Positions 16,624-24,647 of a stretch of DNA of 43,889 nucleotides are shown piece by piece. The stretch lies in contig JADEXA010000061.1 in NCBI GenBank assembly GCA_015207365.1, forward strand, positions 1 to 43,889, in the 5' to 3' direction. Numbering within the stretch: position 1 is the first letter of the stretch; every line of letters starts with the position of its first letter. The stretch comes from Vacuolonema iberomarrocanum LEGE 07170 (GTDB taxonomy: Bacteria > Cyanobacteriota > Cyanobacteriia > Elainellales > Elainellaceae). The translations under genes and the position numbers were made by a program. The notes under the pieces were generated by a model, which ran no database searches, was not told where the DNA came from, and saw nothing but the letters and a program-made list of their open reading frames with translations.

Positions 16624-17418
16624 TATAAACCGGGAGCGGATAGAAACAACAGGAACCTTGCTAAGGCTCGCGATCCGACCATGCCGATGGTGTTGCTATC
16701 GACTGACAATCTATCGCGTAACAACATTGACACCTAACTGTCGTAGAAGATCCTCTGAATCCGCTTCCTTAAAAAACTCTGTAAATGTCACCCGAAACTA
16801 TCGTACCTGAAGTGGTCAACGACTACTTAATGATTGAAACGGATTGATGAATTTTATTGTGTGCCCTAGAAAACACAAGGGATAGATTATCGACTCAATT
16901 TTGGCCCCCTCGGGTCAACGGGCCTTGCATTCCCTATCTTTATAGGAATTCCGTTACGAATCCGTTGGCACCCTGACAGACTTGACAAGAAATTTACAGA
17001 AGGAGAGGTAATGGAAAGTTTTGCATAGATTCACTGAAATTAAAGCGTCATTTTCTGCTCAAATGATCGGCTCTTTTCCAGTTTGCAAGGACTCTTCCAT
17101 AAGTAAATTCCCTAGATAAGCATCAACAAAAATCTGGGGTTAAGGGCTTAATTAATCGACATCCTTTGTTGCTTGGAAATGACAAGGGGAAAACCCTGAC
17201 AGCCTGAGCAAAGGCTGCAAAAAAGGGATATGGCTCAAGCCTCTATACAAGCATCCACGAGGCAAAAACGATACTGAATCGTCTGTTGTGATTTTTCTAA
17301 GGGTGAGACTGCGATCACTCGGCTGTAAGACGAAGATCACGGGGCTATCAGGAGCGAATCACGCTTGCTTTACGAATAAGACGCGATAGTAAAGGTGTTG
17401 CAAGCCCCTATAAGCATC
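16624..17418. other. Long intergenic region, no clear gene
   Basis: About 795 bp. The only notable item is a strong ribosome-binding site (AGGAGAGG, about 17000-17007) ahead of an ATG at 17011 that is closed after five codons by TAG. A weak inverted repeat, CAGCCT/AGGCTG, lies around 17199-17217. The region should hold the histidine kinase promoter (minus) and that of the next gene (plus), neither of which was identified. Confidence 0.45.
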
Positions 17419-17622
17419 ATGCCTTTACAAGTCACACGCCCAAATCTTTGCATCCGCGATATCGCCCAACAAATCTTGCTGACTCGGAAAATTACGCGGG
17501 CAGACCAGTCCTACTTCATGCAATTGACCTCATCCGTGAACGATTTAGATGAGGAAGATCGGACATTCGTGAATCAGTTATTTGATGCGCTGCAGGATGG
17601 GCGAGTACGGGTTGTCGACTAA
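17419..17622 (+). CDS. Small conserved cyanobacterial protein, function unknown
   Basis: A 67-residue protein beginning MPLQVTRPNLCIRDIAQQIL, predicted as three or four helices, acidic in the middle (NDLDEEDRTFV) and ending LFDALQDGRVRVVD. This pattern (DIA..IL..R.ITR.DQ..., then ...LFDALQ.GR.RVVD) is familiar from short hypothetical proteins in many cyanobacteria; I know no function. The reading frame is open back to a GTG at 17395, but the ATG at 17419 gives the family-like start. No good ribosome-binding site is seen. It precedes codA by 115 bp on the same strand and could be cotranscribed. Confidence 0.75.
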   Translation: MPLQVTRPNLCIRDIAQQILLTRKITRADQSYFMQLTSSVNDLDEEDRTFVNQLFDALQDGRVRVVD

Positions 17623-17737
17623 TCCACTCGATTCAGCGGTGCCCAACACTCTCCAAAACCTTGCTGCTTCCGACACACCACCAGCAGAACCCAACCAGTA
17701 CAGTGGAAGGCAGTTTTGCAACGCGTTGGGTAGCGAC

Positions 17738-19063
17738 ATGAGTGTTGAATCGGTAGATATGGTGTTGCGTCAGGGACGGGTGCTTCCACCAGCAGGAATG
17801 CGTGAAGCGGCGCAAGATTGCGTGCAAGCTTCCCTGATGGATATCGCAATCGATGCGGGTCGAATTGTGGCGATCGCCCCCTGCCTATCCTTATCTGGCA
17901 CAGCAGAAATTGATCTCGATGGCCGATTAGTCAGTCCTCCCTTTGTGGAATCGCACATTCACCTCGACTCGTCGATGACCGCTGGAGAACCCCGTTGGAA
18001 CCAGAGCGGCACCCTGTTTGAGGGCATCGAAATTTGGCGCGATCGCAAGCAATCCCTCACCCTGGAAGATGTACAGCAACGGGCGATCGCCACTCTAAAA
18101 CAGCAGGCCATGCAGGGCGTTCTGTTTGTTCGTACCCATGCCGATGTGAGTGAAGCCACCCTCACAGCGTTGAAAGGATTGCTGGCCGTTCGAGATGCCG
18201 TGAAAGACTGGATCACGGTACAGGTTGTCGCGTTTCCCCAGGATGGCCTGTATGGCAGTCCCAAGAATGAGGCGTTATTGGAAGAGGCTCTGCGGTTAGG
18301 CGCCGATGTTGTGGGTGGGATCCCCCACTACGAGCTGACTCGCGAAGATGGCGTGCGATCGCTCTACCGCATCTTTGAGTTGGCCGACCGCTATGACCGC
18401 CTGATCGATGTCCACTGTGACGAAATTGACGATGACCAATCGCGCTTTTTGGAAGTGATAGCGGCCTGCGCCATTCGGTCGGGCATGGGCTCCCGCGTCA
18501 CCGCCAGCCACACCACGGCCTTCCATTCCTACAACAATGCCTACGCCTTCAAGCTCATGGGCTTTTTGCAGCGTACCGCCATTAATTTCATCGCCAATCC
18601 ACTCATCAACATCACCTTGCAAGGACGTGCCGACACCTACCCCAAGCGGCGCGGCGTCACACGGGTCAAAGAACTCTGGCAAATGGGGCAGAACGTCAGC
18701 CTAGGGCACGATTGCATCCAGGATCCCTGGTACTCCCTGGGAACCGGCAACATGCTAGATGTGGCCAGCATGGCCGTGCATGTGTGCCAGATGACAGGCC
18801 GCGCCGAAATCGATGCCTGCTACGACATGGTGACCTGGAATGGGGCAAAAACCCTCCAGTTGGAGGCTGATTACGGCATCGCGGTGGATAAACCGGCCAA
18901 CCTGATCGTGCTAGATGCCACCGATCGGTATGATGCGATTCGGCGGCGATCGCCCATTTCCTATGTGATTTCGCGCGGCCAGTTGCTGGCAGAAACCGTA
19001 ACGCCAAGCGCTCAGTGGCATGGTAAGGAAACTGCCTTTGCACAACCTAGTTTGCAGGTTTAG
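17738..19063 (+). CDS. codA: Cytosine deaminase (CodA family amidohydrolase)
   Basis: A 441-residue metal-dependent hydrolase converting cytosine to uracil and ammonia, similar along its whole length to E. coli CodA. Residues align with an offset of 12: metal ligands H73, H75 (SHIHLD), H226 (DVHCDE) and D325, catalytic E229, H258 and substrate-binding Q168 (VAFPQ). The neighbour of the metal-binding Asp, D314 in E. coli, is C326 here (LGHDCIQDPW); that position lies in the active site and affects substrate preference, so the substrate could be cytosine, isoguanine or another base. The frame is open to 17582 and would overlap the previous gene; the ATG at 17738 fits the family start. No permease CodB is adjacent. 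A DUF1688/URC4 gene (uracil catabolism) lies 11 kb downstream. Confidence 0.92.
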   Translation: MSVESVDMVLRQGRVLPPAGMREAAQDCVQASLMDIAIDAGRIVAIAPCLSLSGTAEIDLDGRLVSPPFVESHIHLDSSMTAGEPRWNQSGTLFEGIEIWRDRKQSLTLEDVQQRAIATLKQQAMQGVLFVRTHADVSEATLTALKGLLAVRDAVKDWITVQVVAFPQDGLYGSPKNEALLEEALRLGADVVGGIPHYELTREDGVRSLYRIFELADRYDRLIDVHCDEIDDDQSRFLEVIAACAIRSGMGSRVTASHTTAFHSYNNAYAFKLMGFLQRTAINFIANPLINITLQGRADTYPKRRGVTRVKELWQMGQNVSLGHDCIQDPWYSLGTGNMLDVASMAVHVCQMTGRAEIDACYDMVTWNGAKTLQLEADYGIAVDKPANLIVLDATDRYDAIRRRSPISYVISRGQLLAETVTPSAQWHGKETAFAQPSLQV

Positions 19064-19109
19064 CGCGTAGCACAGAAATCAAGTGCCGTTCGTGACATCC
19101 AATGTCTAG

Positions 19110-19216
19110 TAAGTACCTCGGTATAGTTAAAAACCAAATCCTAAAACTCTGCGCCGCCCGCTGCGCGGGCGGCGCAGAGTTTTAGGATTTTAGGTCTAAT
19201 TGCACCTACCGACTTA
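19110..19216. mobile_element. MITE family A, copy 2 (107 bp)
   Basis: It has the same length and ends as the copy at 7711-7817. The perfect 25-bp stem is 19137-19161/19165-19189 with tip TGC. Five arm positions differ from copy 1 and all are matched by the complementary change on the other arm. It lies between codA and cbiD and ends 9 bp before the cbiD start. The stem is followed by a T4 tract, so it may act as a terminator for codA. Confidence 0.85.
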
Positions 19217-19225
19217 GCAGAGACA

Positions 19226-20377
19226 ATGGTAGAGGTTGTTTGTGATTCGAGTGTCTCCATGAATCCCCCTCGTGCTGGCTATACCTTGCCTGTGTTTGCT
19301 TGTGCCTCGGCGATCGCCGCCTTCCAGTGCCTCCGAGAAACGGCTGCCCCCAGCGACGTGACGGTCAATCTGGTGAAGCCGCCGGAAACGGCTGTGATCC
19401 CTGTTGAACAGGCGGCGCGGCTCAGCCCCACAACGGCGCTTGCCATTACCCGCAGCGATCCCGGTGACAACCTAGATCTCACACGGGATGCGGCCATGTG
19501 GGCCATGGTGGAACGCCACCATCGTGAGGCCGAGCGATCGCCGCTGGAGCTGCGGGGTGGCGAAGGTATTGGGCGCAACGAGGCGGCTGACCATCAGCCC
19601 GCGATCTATGCCTATGCTCGTAAAATCCTGGAGGCCAATCTTCTGCCTCAGCTCGAACCGAATGAGCGGCTAGTTATCACGTTCATCATGCCGGAGGGGC
19701 GATCGCTGGCTGCGCGCACCTCAAATGCCGCCTTTGGCATTGTGGAAGGGCTGTCGTTGCTTGGAACCTCGGGCATCGCCCAACCGCTCAGCGCTCCGGG
19801 GCAACTGGAGGTCTTTCGCGAGGAATTGATTGCCCGTCGCACCGTGCATGAGGGTCTGGTGTTTTGTATTGGGGAAAACGGCATCCACTTCGCACAGCAA
19901 ATGGGCATTCCTCCGTTGCGCATCATCAAAACGGCAAACTGGCTGGGCTCCTTGCTGGCGGAAGCCGGGCGGCAAAAGGTTCACTCAATTTTGCTGTTTG
20001 GGTATCACGGCAAGTTGATGAAGCTAGCGGCAGGTATTTTCCACACCCATCACCATGTAGCCGATGGGCGACGAGAGGTGTTGACAGCGTTCTGTGCCGC
20101 AGTAGGTTTACCCAAAGCCGATGTGCGCCATATTTTTGACAGCGAAACCGCAGAAGCAGGGCTGACCTATCTGCGAAAACTGGATGACAGAACCGGGAGC
20201 CAGTGGGTGCCCCAAGTCTATGGGGCGATCGCCCAGGAAATCGACCATCGCGCCGCCGACTACATTCGCACCCATAGCGATCGCACCGTCGCAGTCGGTT
20301 CCCTACTGTTCGATCGCCAGCGTCAGATCATCGTCCGCAGCCAGATTGGCAAATCGATTCTGACCGAGTTTTGTTAA
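19226..20377 (+). CDS. cbiD: Cobalt-precorrin-5B C1-methyltransferase
   Basis: A protein of up to 383 residues that adds the C-1 methyl group in anaerobic-route cobalamin (corrin ring) synthesis, using S-adenosylmethionine. Family marks include RAGYTLPVFACASAIAAF at the start, a glycine-rich segment (GGEGIGRNE), the TSNAAFGIVEGLSLLGTSGIAQPLS block, and LFGYHGKLMKLAAGIFHTHHHVADGR, all as in cyanobacterial CbiD. The first ATG at 19226 has a weak AGAGA upstream; a second at 19259 gives 372 residues and begins closer to the conserved start. The upstream MITE ends 9 bp before the first ATG, so the native promoter may have been displaced. guaA follows on the same strand after 388 bp. No cobalamin riboswitch was seen. 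Confidence 0.9.
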   Translation: MVEVVCDSSVSMNPPRAGYTLPVFACASAIAAFQCLRETAAPSDVTVNLVKPPETAVIPVEQAARLSPTTALAITRSDPGDNLDLTRDAAMWAMVERHHREAERSPLELRGGEGIGRNEAADHQPAIYAYARKILEANLLPQLEPNERLVITFIMPEGRSLAARTSNAAFGIVEGLSLLGTSGIAQPLSAPGQLEVFREELIARRTVHEGLVFCIGENGIHFAQQMGIPPLRIIKTANWLGSLLAEAGRQKVHSILLFGYHGKLMKLAAGIFHTHHHVADGRREVLTAFCAAVGLPKADVRHIFDSETAEAGLTYLRKLDDRTGSQWVPQVYGAIAQEIDHRAADYIRTHSDRTVAVGSLLFDRQRQIIVRSQIGKSILTEFC

Positions 20378-20765
20378 TGTAATTTAATACCTAAATTTCA
20401 CTGACTTCCATCCACTCGGTTTATACCTTATAGTCAACGCCCTGTTTAAGCGTTTCGCCTGCTTATTATTCGCAAGTCGTCTCCTCGATGGAGTTGATGC
20501 TCCACTCGCTCAAGATAGCTTTCTGTTCACGAAGCTCACGGCATAGACAGAAACCCTTGCAACGGCATCCCTAATCCAAGCGAATCGTCAAACTTAACCG
20601 CTCAGCGTCAAGTCTGAACTTGATAGCTGTTCCTACCCCCCTTCCCACAGTCGTTAGGCTACGCTGGCAGCTCCTGAACCATGGCTGCCGTTCACCTTTG
20701 TAATTTAATTTTTTCTACGTTTTTCACGTTCACCCTTACTCGACATTCCAGGAATGTATTGAATC
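20378..20765. other. Intergenic ahead of guaA
   Basis: No gene seen. A 6-bp stem GGCAGC/GCTGCC lies at about 20667-20690, and a T-rich stretch near 20705-20715. This is too weak to call a terminator or riboswitch. No purine riboswitch core was recognised. Confidence 0.45.
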
Positions 20766-22379
20766 GTGACAACTCAAATCAACACTTCTTCTTCCGATGC
20801 CCAGGAGAGGAGCAACACCCTTAACCGGCAGATGATCATTATTCTGGACTTTGGCTCGCAATACTCGGAACTGATTGCCCGTCGTGTTCGAGAGACCCAA
20901 GTCTACTCCGAAGTTTTGCCGTACTACACCTCTGTGGAGCAACTGGCAAAGCTCAATCCAGCAGGTATTATTCTCTCCGGTGGCCCCAATTCCGTTTATG
21001 ACGATGGTGCTCCTATCTGTGAGGCAGATATCTGGGATCTGGGTATTCCGGTGCTAGGTGTTTGTTACGGCATGCAGTTAATGGTCAAGCAGCTCGGCGG
21101 TGGCGTCGAGCGGGCAGAGCGCGGAGAGTATGGCAAAGCCTCTTTGTTCATTGATGACCCCACGGATTTGTTGACCAATGTGGAAGATGGCACCACCATG
21201 TGGATGAGCCATGGAGATTCTGTAACGCAGATGCCCGAAGGCTTTGAGCTGTTGGCGCATACGGAGAATACCCCAGCAGCGGCGATCGCCCACCATGAAA
21301 AGCACTTTTACGGCGTCCAGTTCCATCCCGAAGTGGTACATTCCGTCGGTGGTTTGGCCTTGATTCGGAATTTCGTCTATCACATCTGCGACTGCCAGCC
21401 CACCTGGACAACCGAAGCCTTTGTGGAAGAAGCTGTTCGCGAAGTGCGGGCACGAATTGGCGACAAGCGTGTGCTGCTAGCGCTGTCCGGCGGGGTTGAC
21501 TCCTCCACGCTGGCCTTCCTGATGCACCGAGCCATTGGCGATCAACTCACCTGTATGTTCATCGATCAGGGGTTCATGCGGAAGTATGAGCCGGAGCGCT
21601 TGCTCAAGCTATTTGACCAAGAGTTCCATATCCCAGTCCATTATGTGAATGCCCGCGAACGCTTCCTAGAGCAAATTTCAGGCGTTACCGATCCCGAAGA
21701 AAAGCGCAAACGCATCGGCCATGAGTTCATTCGAGTCTTCGAAGAAGAATCGAAAAGCCTTGGCCCCTTCGACTATCTGGCCCAGGGCACCCTTTACCCC
21801 GATGTCATTGAATCCGCCGATACCAATATCGACCCCAAAACCGGGGAGCGGGTCGCCGTCAAAATTAAGAGCCACCACAACGTTGGGGGTCTACCCAAAG
21901 ATCTGCGCTTCAAACTGGTGGAACCCCTCCGCAAACTGTTTAAGGATGAAGTTCGGAATGTGGGACGCTCCATTGGTTTGCCCGAGGAAATCGTCAACCG
22001 CCATCCTTTCCCTGGGCCTGGCTTGGCTATTCGGATTTTGGGTGAAGTGAGCGCAGAGAAGCTCAATATCCTGCGGGATGCGGATCTGATCGTGCGCCAG
22101 GAAATCAACCGACACAATGTTTACAGTGAATTCTGGCAAGCCTTTGCGGTTTTACTTCCCATTCGCTCGGTTGGGGTGATGGGCGACCAGCGCACCTATG
22201 CCTACCCCATCGTGCTGCGCTTTGTCACCAGCGAAGACGGCATGACAGCCGATTGGGCTCGCGTTCCATATGATCTGCTGGAGCTAATTTCAAACCGCAT
22301 CGTCAATGAGGTACGCGGCGTGAATCGCGTCGTCTACGATGTCACCTCGAAGCCCCCTGGCACAATCGAGTGGGAATAG
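20766..22379 (+). CDS. guaA: GMP synthase (glutamine-hydrolysing)
   Basis: A 537-residue enzyme making GMP from XMP, ATP and glutamine, the last step of guanine nucleotide synthesis, in the cytosol. The N-terminal class I amidotransferase domain (ILDFGSQYSELIARR) has catalytic C100 in GVCYGMQL and the His/Glu pair in VQFHPEVVHS. The ATP-pyrophosphatase domain has the P-loop LSGGVDSS. The C-terminal dimerisation domain includes RHPFPGPGLAIRI and ends KPPGTIEWE, as in all GuaA. The start is GTG at 20766; the 22-residue lead before MIIILDFGSQ is common in cyanobacterial GuaA. A family B MITE begins 4 bp after the stop. Confidence 0.97.
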   Translation: MTTQINTSSSDAQERSNTLNRQMIIILDFGSQYSELIARRVRETQVYSEVLPYYTSVEQLAKLNPAGIILSGGPNSVYDDGAPICEADIWDLGIPVLGVCYGMQLMVKQLGGGVERAERGEYGKASLFIDDPTDLLTNVEDGTTMWMSHGDSVTQMPEGFELLAHTENTPAAAIAHHEKHFYGVQFHPEVVHSVGGLALIRNFVYHICDCQPTWTTEAFVEEAVREVRARIGDKRVLLALSGGVDSSTLAFLMHRAIGDQLTCMFIDQGFMRKYEPERLLKLFDQEFHIPVHYVNARERFLEQISGVTDPEEKRKRIGHEFIRVFEEESKSLGPFDYLAQGTLYPDVIESADTNIDPKTGERVAVKIKSHHNVGGLPKDLRFKLVEPLRKLFKDEVRNVGRSIGLPEEIVNRHPFPGPGLAIRILGEVSAEKLNILRDADLIVRQEINRHNVYSEFWQAFAVLLPIRSVGVMGDQRTYAYPIVLRFVTSEDGMTADWARVPYDLLELISNRIVNEVRGVNRVVYDVTSKPPGTIEWE

Positions 22380-22382
22380 CAC

Positions 22383-22473
22383 AGGACTTACGCAAGTTTT
22401 GCGTAAGTCTGAGTAAATTCGTTGATTTTGTGGCCGCGACGCGGCCACAAAATCAACAAAATGCGTCAGTCCC
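22383..22473. mobile_element. MITE family B, copy 2 (91 bp, inverted)
   Basis: In reverse complement this matches the 14308 copy. It has a perfect 18-bp stem (22421-22438/22440-22457) and a 10-bp stem (22386-22395/22399-22408). One arm substitution relative to copy 1 is compensated on the opposite arm. It starts right after the guaA stop. Confidence 0.8.
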
Positions 22474-22628
22474 ATAGCATTCCGACAACGCTTGGGCGAT
22501 GGAAGGTGCGGCGATGCAAGCCACAGCCGCCTGTACAGATGGGGAATTTTCATCATTTGAGAACGAACATGCGACGGCAGGTTGTGTTCCTCTGTTCGTG
22601 GAGCTAACTCCCCCACAGTTCTTCCTCA

Positions 22629-22727
22629 TTTTCCACGATACAGATGATCTAGTTTTCCACAAAACCCTGTGGAAAACTGTGGAAAACCTGGCCTGAACTG
22701 TGGAAAACTTATGCAGACTGTGGAAAA
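22629..22727. other. Cluster of DnaA boxes, candidate oriC or DnaA-binding locus
   Basis: The cyanobacterial DnaA box TTTTCCACA occurs perfectly at 22653-22661 (plus) and, as TGTGGAAAA, at 22668-22676, 22678-22686, 22699-22707 and 22719-22727. A TTTTCCACG variant is at 22629-22637. The minus-strand boxes are 10, 21 and 20 bp apart, close to whole helical turns, so bound DnaA would lie on one face of the DNA. Another perfect box is at 23036-23044 and a one-mismatch box at 22899-22907, inside the next gene. No dnaA or dnaN is in the window. An origin, or a DnaA-titrating site, is inferred. Confidence 0.7.
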
Positions 22728-22828
22728 GGTATCGCAGATCACATTTTTGAGCCGCTGCTTTTTAGTCTCGCAACCGATTTCCGATCGCCCCAGGTGAATA
22801 ATGCCGATAAGATTCTCTCAGGCTTTGT

Positions 22829-23341
22829 ATGGGGAGTGATGGGGAGGGTATGCAAGATTTTTGGCGACAACTGCGATCGCTCGTTTGCGATGAGAACTTT
22901 CTCCACATGTTGAGGCAGATGGAAACGCTTGTCTCAAAAGTGTTGTCGCTGGCCATGGTGATTGTGCTGGTTGTCGCTATCGTCGACCTCTGGCGTGTCC
23001 TGTTTCAAGAACTGGCAACCGAACCCTATGGCTTCTTTTCCACAACATTGATCGAGATTTTTGGGCTATTTCTCAATGTCCTCATTGCCCTGGAGGTGCT
23101 GGAGAATATCTCGGCCTATCTCAAAAAGCATGTTGTTCAGCTTGAGCTGGTCATCATTACCTCTCTCACTGCTGTCGCCCGAAAAATCATCATTTTTGAC
23201 TCGAAGGACGCCAGCAGCATGGATCTCGTCGGCTTGGGTGTGGCTGTGATTGCCCTCGCGGGTAGCTATTGGATCGTGAAGCGCACGCGATTGTGGGAAA
23301 AGAATTCAGACGAGGAAGACGAAGACCAAACGGACTTGTAA
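22829..23341 (+). CDS. PsiE-like phosphate-starvation membrane protein
   Basis: A 170-residue integral membrane protein of the PsiE family (phosphate-starvation-inducible in E. coli; molecular role unknown). Four membrane segments are visible: about residues 36-55 (VLSLAMVIVLVVAIVDLW), 70-92 (FSTTLIEIFGLFLNVLIALEVL), 104-120 (LVIITSLTAVARKIIIF) and 130-150 (LVGLGVAVIALAGSYWIV). The ALEVLENISAYLKKH and TAVARKIIIFD motifs are the family signature. The tail is strongly acidic (SDEEDEDQTD). The ATG at 22829 has no clear ribosome-binding site; an in-frame ATG at 22850 lies just after a G-rich GGGGAGGG run. It contains a perfect DnaA box at 23036. Polyphosphate kinase is encoded 15 kb away, with no operon link. 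Confidence 0.82.
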   Translation: MGSDGEGMQDFWRQLRSLVCDENFLHMLRQMETLVSKVLSLAMVIVLVVAIVDLWRVLFQELATEPYGFFSTTLIEIFGLFLNVLIALEVLENISAYLKKHVVQLELVIITSLTAVARKIIIFDSKDASSMDLVGLGVAVIALAGSYWIVKRTRLWEKNSDEEDEDQTDL

Positions 23342-23493
23342 TGCAAGACATCAGGTTTTGAGCGTGCCTCAGGGCTGCAAGCTGAGAGTTTCATCGGTAT
23401 AGTGATTTTTAGGAATAGTTGCGCCAGAGCTGAGTAACAGTTCGTGATGGCGATCGCACCCGAGCGTCTTGAAGATTTGCAAGGAGGGGACAG

Positions 23494-24519
23494 ATGACAG
23501 CGGCTGTGTTGATTCAAAATCTACGCAAGAGCTATGGCAATGTCGAAGCGGTCAAAGATGTGACCCTACGGGTTGAGCCCGGAGAAATCTTTGGGCTGCT
23601 GGGGCCAAACGGTGCAGGTAAAACTACTACACTACGCTGTCTCTGCACCCTCGCCACACCCGATGCCGGCACGATTGAGATGTCAGGCATTTCGGTGCTG
23701 GAAAATCCCCGATTGGCGCGGCAGCGCTTGGGATATGTGGCGCAGGAAGTGGCGCTGGATAAAGTACTAACGGGGCGCGAGTTGCTGCAATTGCAGGCCG
23801 CGTTGTATCACTTGCCAAAAGCGATCGCCACCCAGCGGATTGAGCAGGTCACGGCACTCCTGGGGATGGGCGACTGGCTGGATCAGCGCACAGGCACCTA
23901 CTCCGGTGGGATGCGGAAGCGCATGGATTTGTCCGCAGGGTTGCTGCACCAACCGGACGTGCTGGTTTTAGACGAACCGACAGTGGGGCTCGATATTGAA
24001 AGCCGCTCCGCCATCTGGAGTTTTTTGCGGCAGCTACGGGCGGCGGGCACTACCGTGTTGATTACTAGCCACTATCTGGAAGAGGTCGATGCATTGGCAG
24101 ATCGGGTCGCCATCATTGACAAAGGATTGGTGATCGACGCGGGCACCCCGTCGGAACTGAAAGACAAGGTAGGGGGCGATCGCATCACCCTCCGTATCCG
24201 CGAGTTCACTCAAGTCGACGAAGCGGTACAGGCAAAGACCATGCTGCAAACCTTTCCCTTTGTCCAGGAAGTGATCATCAACGAAGCCCAGGGCAACTCT
24301 TTGAATCTGGTGGTCGATACCCAGAGTGAGGCGTTGCTGACCATCCAACAGGCACTCAAGGAAAAGGGACTGCCAACTTTTGGCATCTCCCAGGCACGAC
24401 CCAGCCTGGATGACGTGTATCTCGCCGCCACCGGACAGACGTTACTGGATGCCGAAATGGCAGCGGCGGCGACTCGCGATCCGAAGAAAGAACGCAAGCA
24501 GGCCATGAAGCAAAAGTAA
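23494..24519 (+). CDS. ABC-2 type (DrrA-like) transporter ATPase
   Basis: A 341-residue ATP-binding subunit of a multidrug/antibiotic-type exporter. Walker A is GPNGAGKTTT, the Q-loop is near VAQEVALD, the ABC signature is YSGGMRKR, Walker B is VLVLDEPT and the switch histidine is in ITSHYLEEVDALADR. The C-terminal extension (about 225-310) is the DrrA-type regulatory domain ending PSLDDVYLAATG. The ATG at 23494 has a strong AAGGAGGGG ribosome-binding site 6-7 nt upstream. The partner ABC-2 permease would normally follow directly, but the next gene is on the opposite strand and belongs to an importer, so the permease must be elsewhere. The substrate is unknown. A MITE follows the stop. Confidence 0.9.
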   Translation: MTAAVLIQNLRKSYGNVEAVKDVTLRVEPGEIFGLLGPNGAGKTTTLRCLCTLATPDAGTIEMSGISVLENPRLARQRLGYVAQEVALDKVLTGRELLQLQAALYHLPKAIATQRIEQVTALLGMGDWLDQRTGTYSGGMRKRMDLSAGLLHQPDVLVLDEPTVGLDIESRSAIWSFLRQLRAAGTTVLITSHYLEEVDALADRVAIIDKGLVIDAGTPSELKDKVGGDRITLRIREFTQVDEAVQAKTMLQTFPFVQEVIINEAQGNSLNLVVDTQSEALLTIQQALKEKGLPTFGISQARPSLDDVYLAATGQTLLDAEMAAAATRDPKKERKQAMKQK

Positions 24520-24537
24520 GGCCATACATTTGCGTTG

Positions 24538-24642
24538 TATAGCCTTACGCATTTAGCTTAGGAAAAGCCAACCATTTTTTGAGAGCCCCGCGCTGCGGGG
24601 CTCTCAAAAAATGTTGACTTTTCCTAAGCGTATAGCGCTATA
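24538..24642. mobile_element. MITE family C, copy 2 (105 bp), long hairpin
   Basis: Ends TATAGCC (24538) and AGCGCTATA (24634-24642) enclose 35-bp arms (24557-24591/24595-24629, one mismatch, tip GCT). The last 15 bp differ at one position from the end of the 7816-7910 copy. The tip CCCGCGCTGCGGG is identical to that of the family A copy at 7758-7770. It separates the convergent ABC ATPase and permease genes. Confidence 0.8.
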
Positions 24643-24647
24643 TCCAT

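Noticed and set aside
19216..19260. Cobalamin riboswitch upstream of cbiD
   Set aside because: The upstream DNA is a MITE. No B12-box or riboswitch core is seen.
20378..20765. Purine riboswitch upstream of guaA
   Set aside because: No conserved core or paired arms were found, only a weak 6-bp stem.
7711..24642. CRISPR array
   Set aside because: The repeats are dispersed hairpins, not regularly spaced direct repeats with unique spacers, and no cas genes are present.
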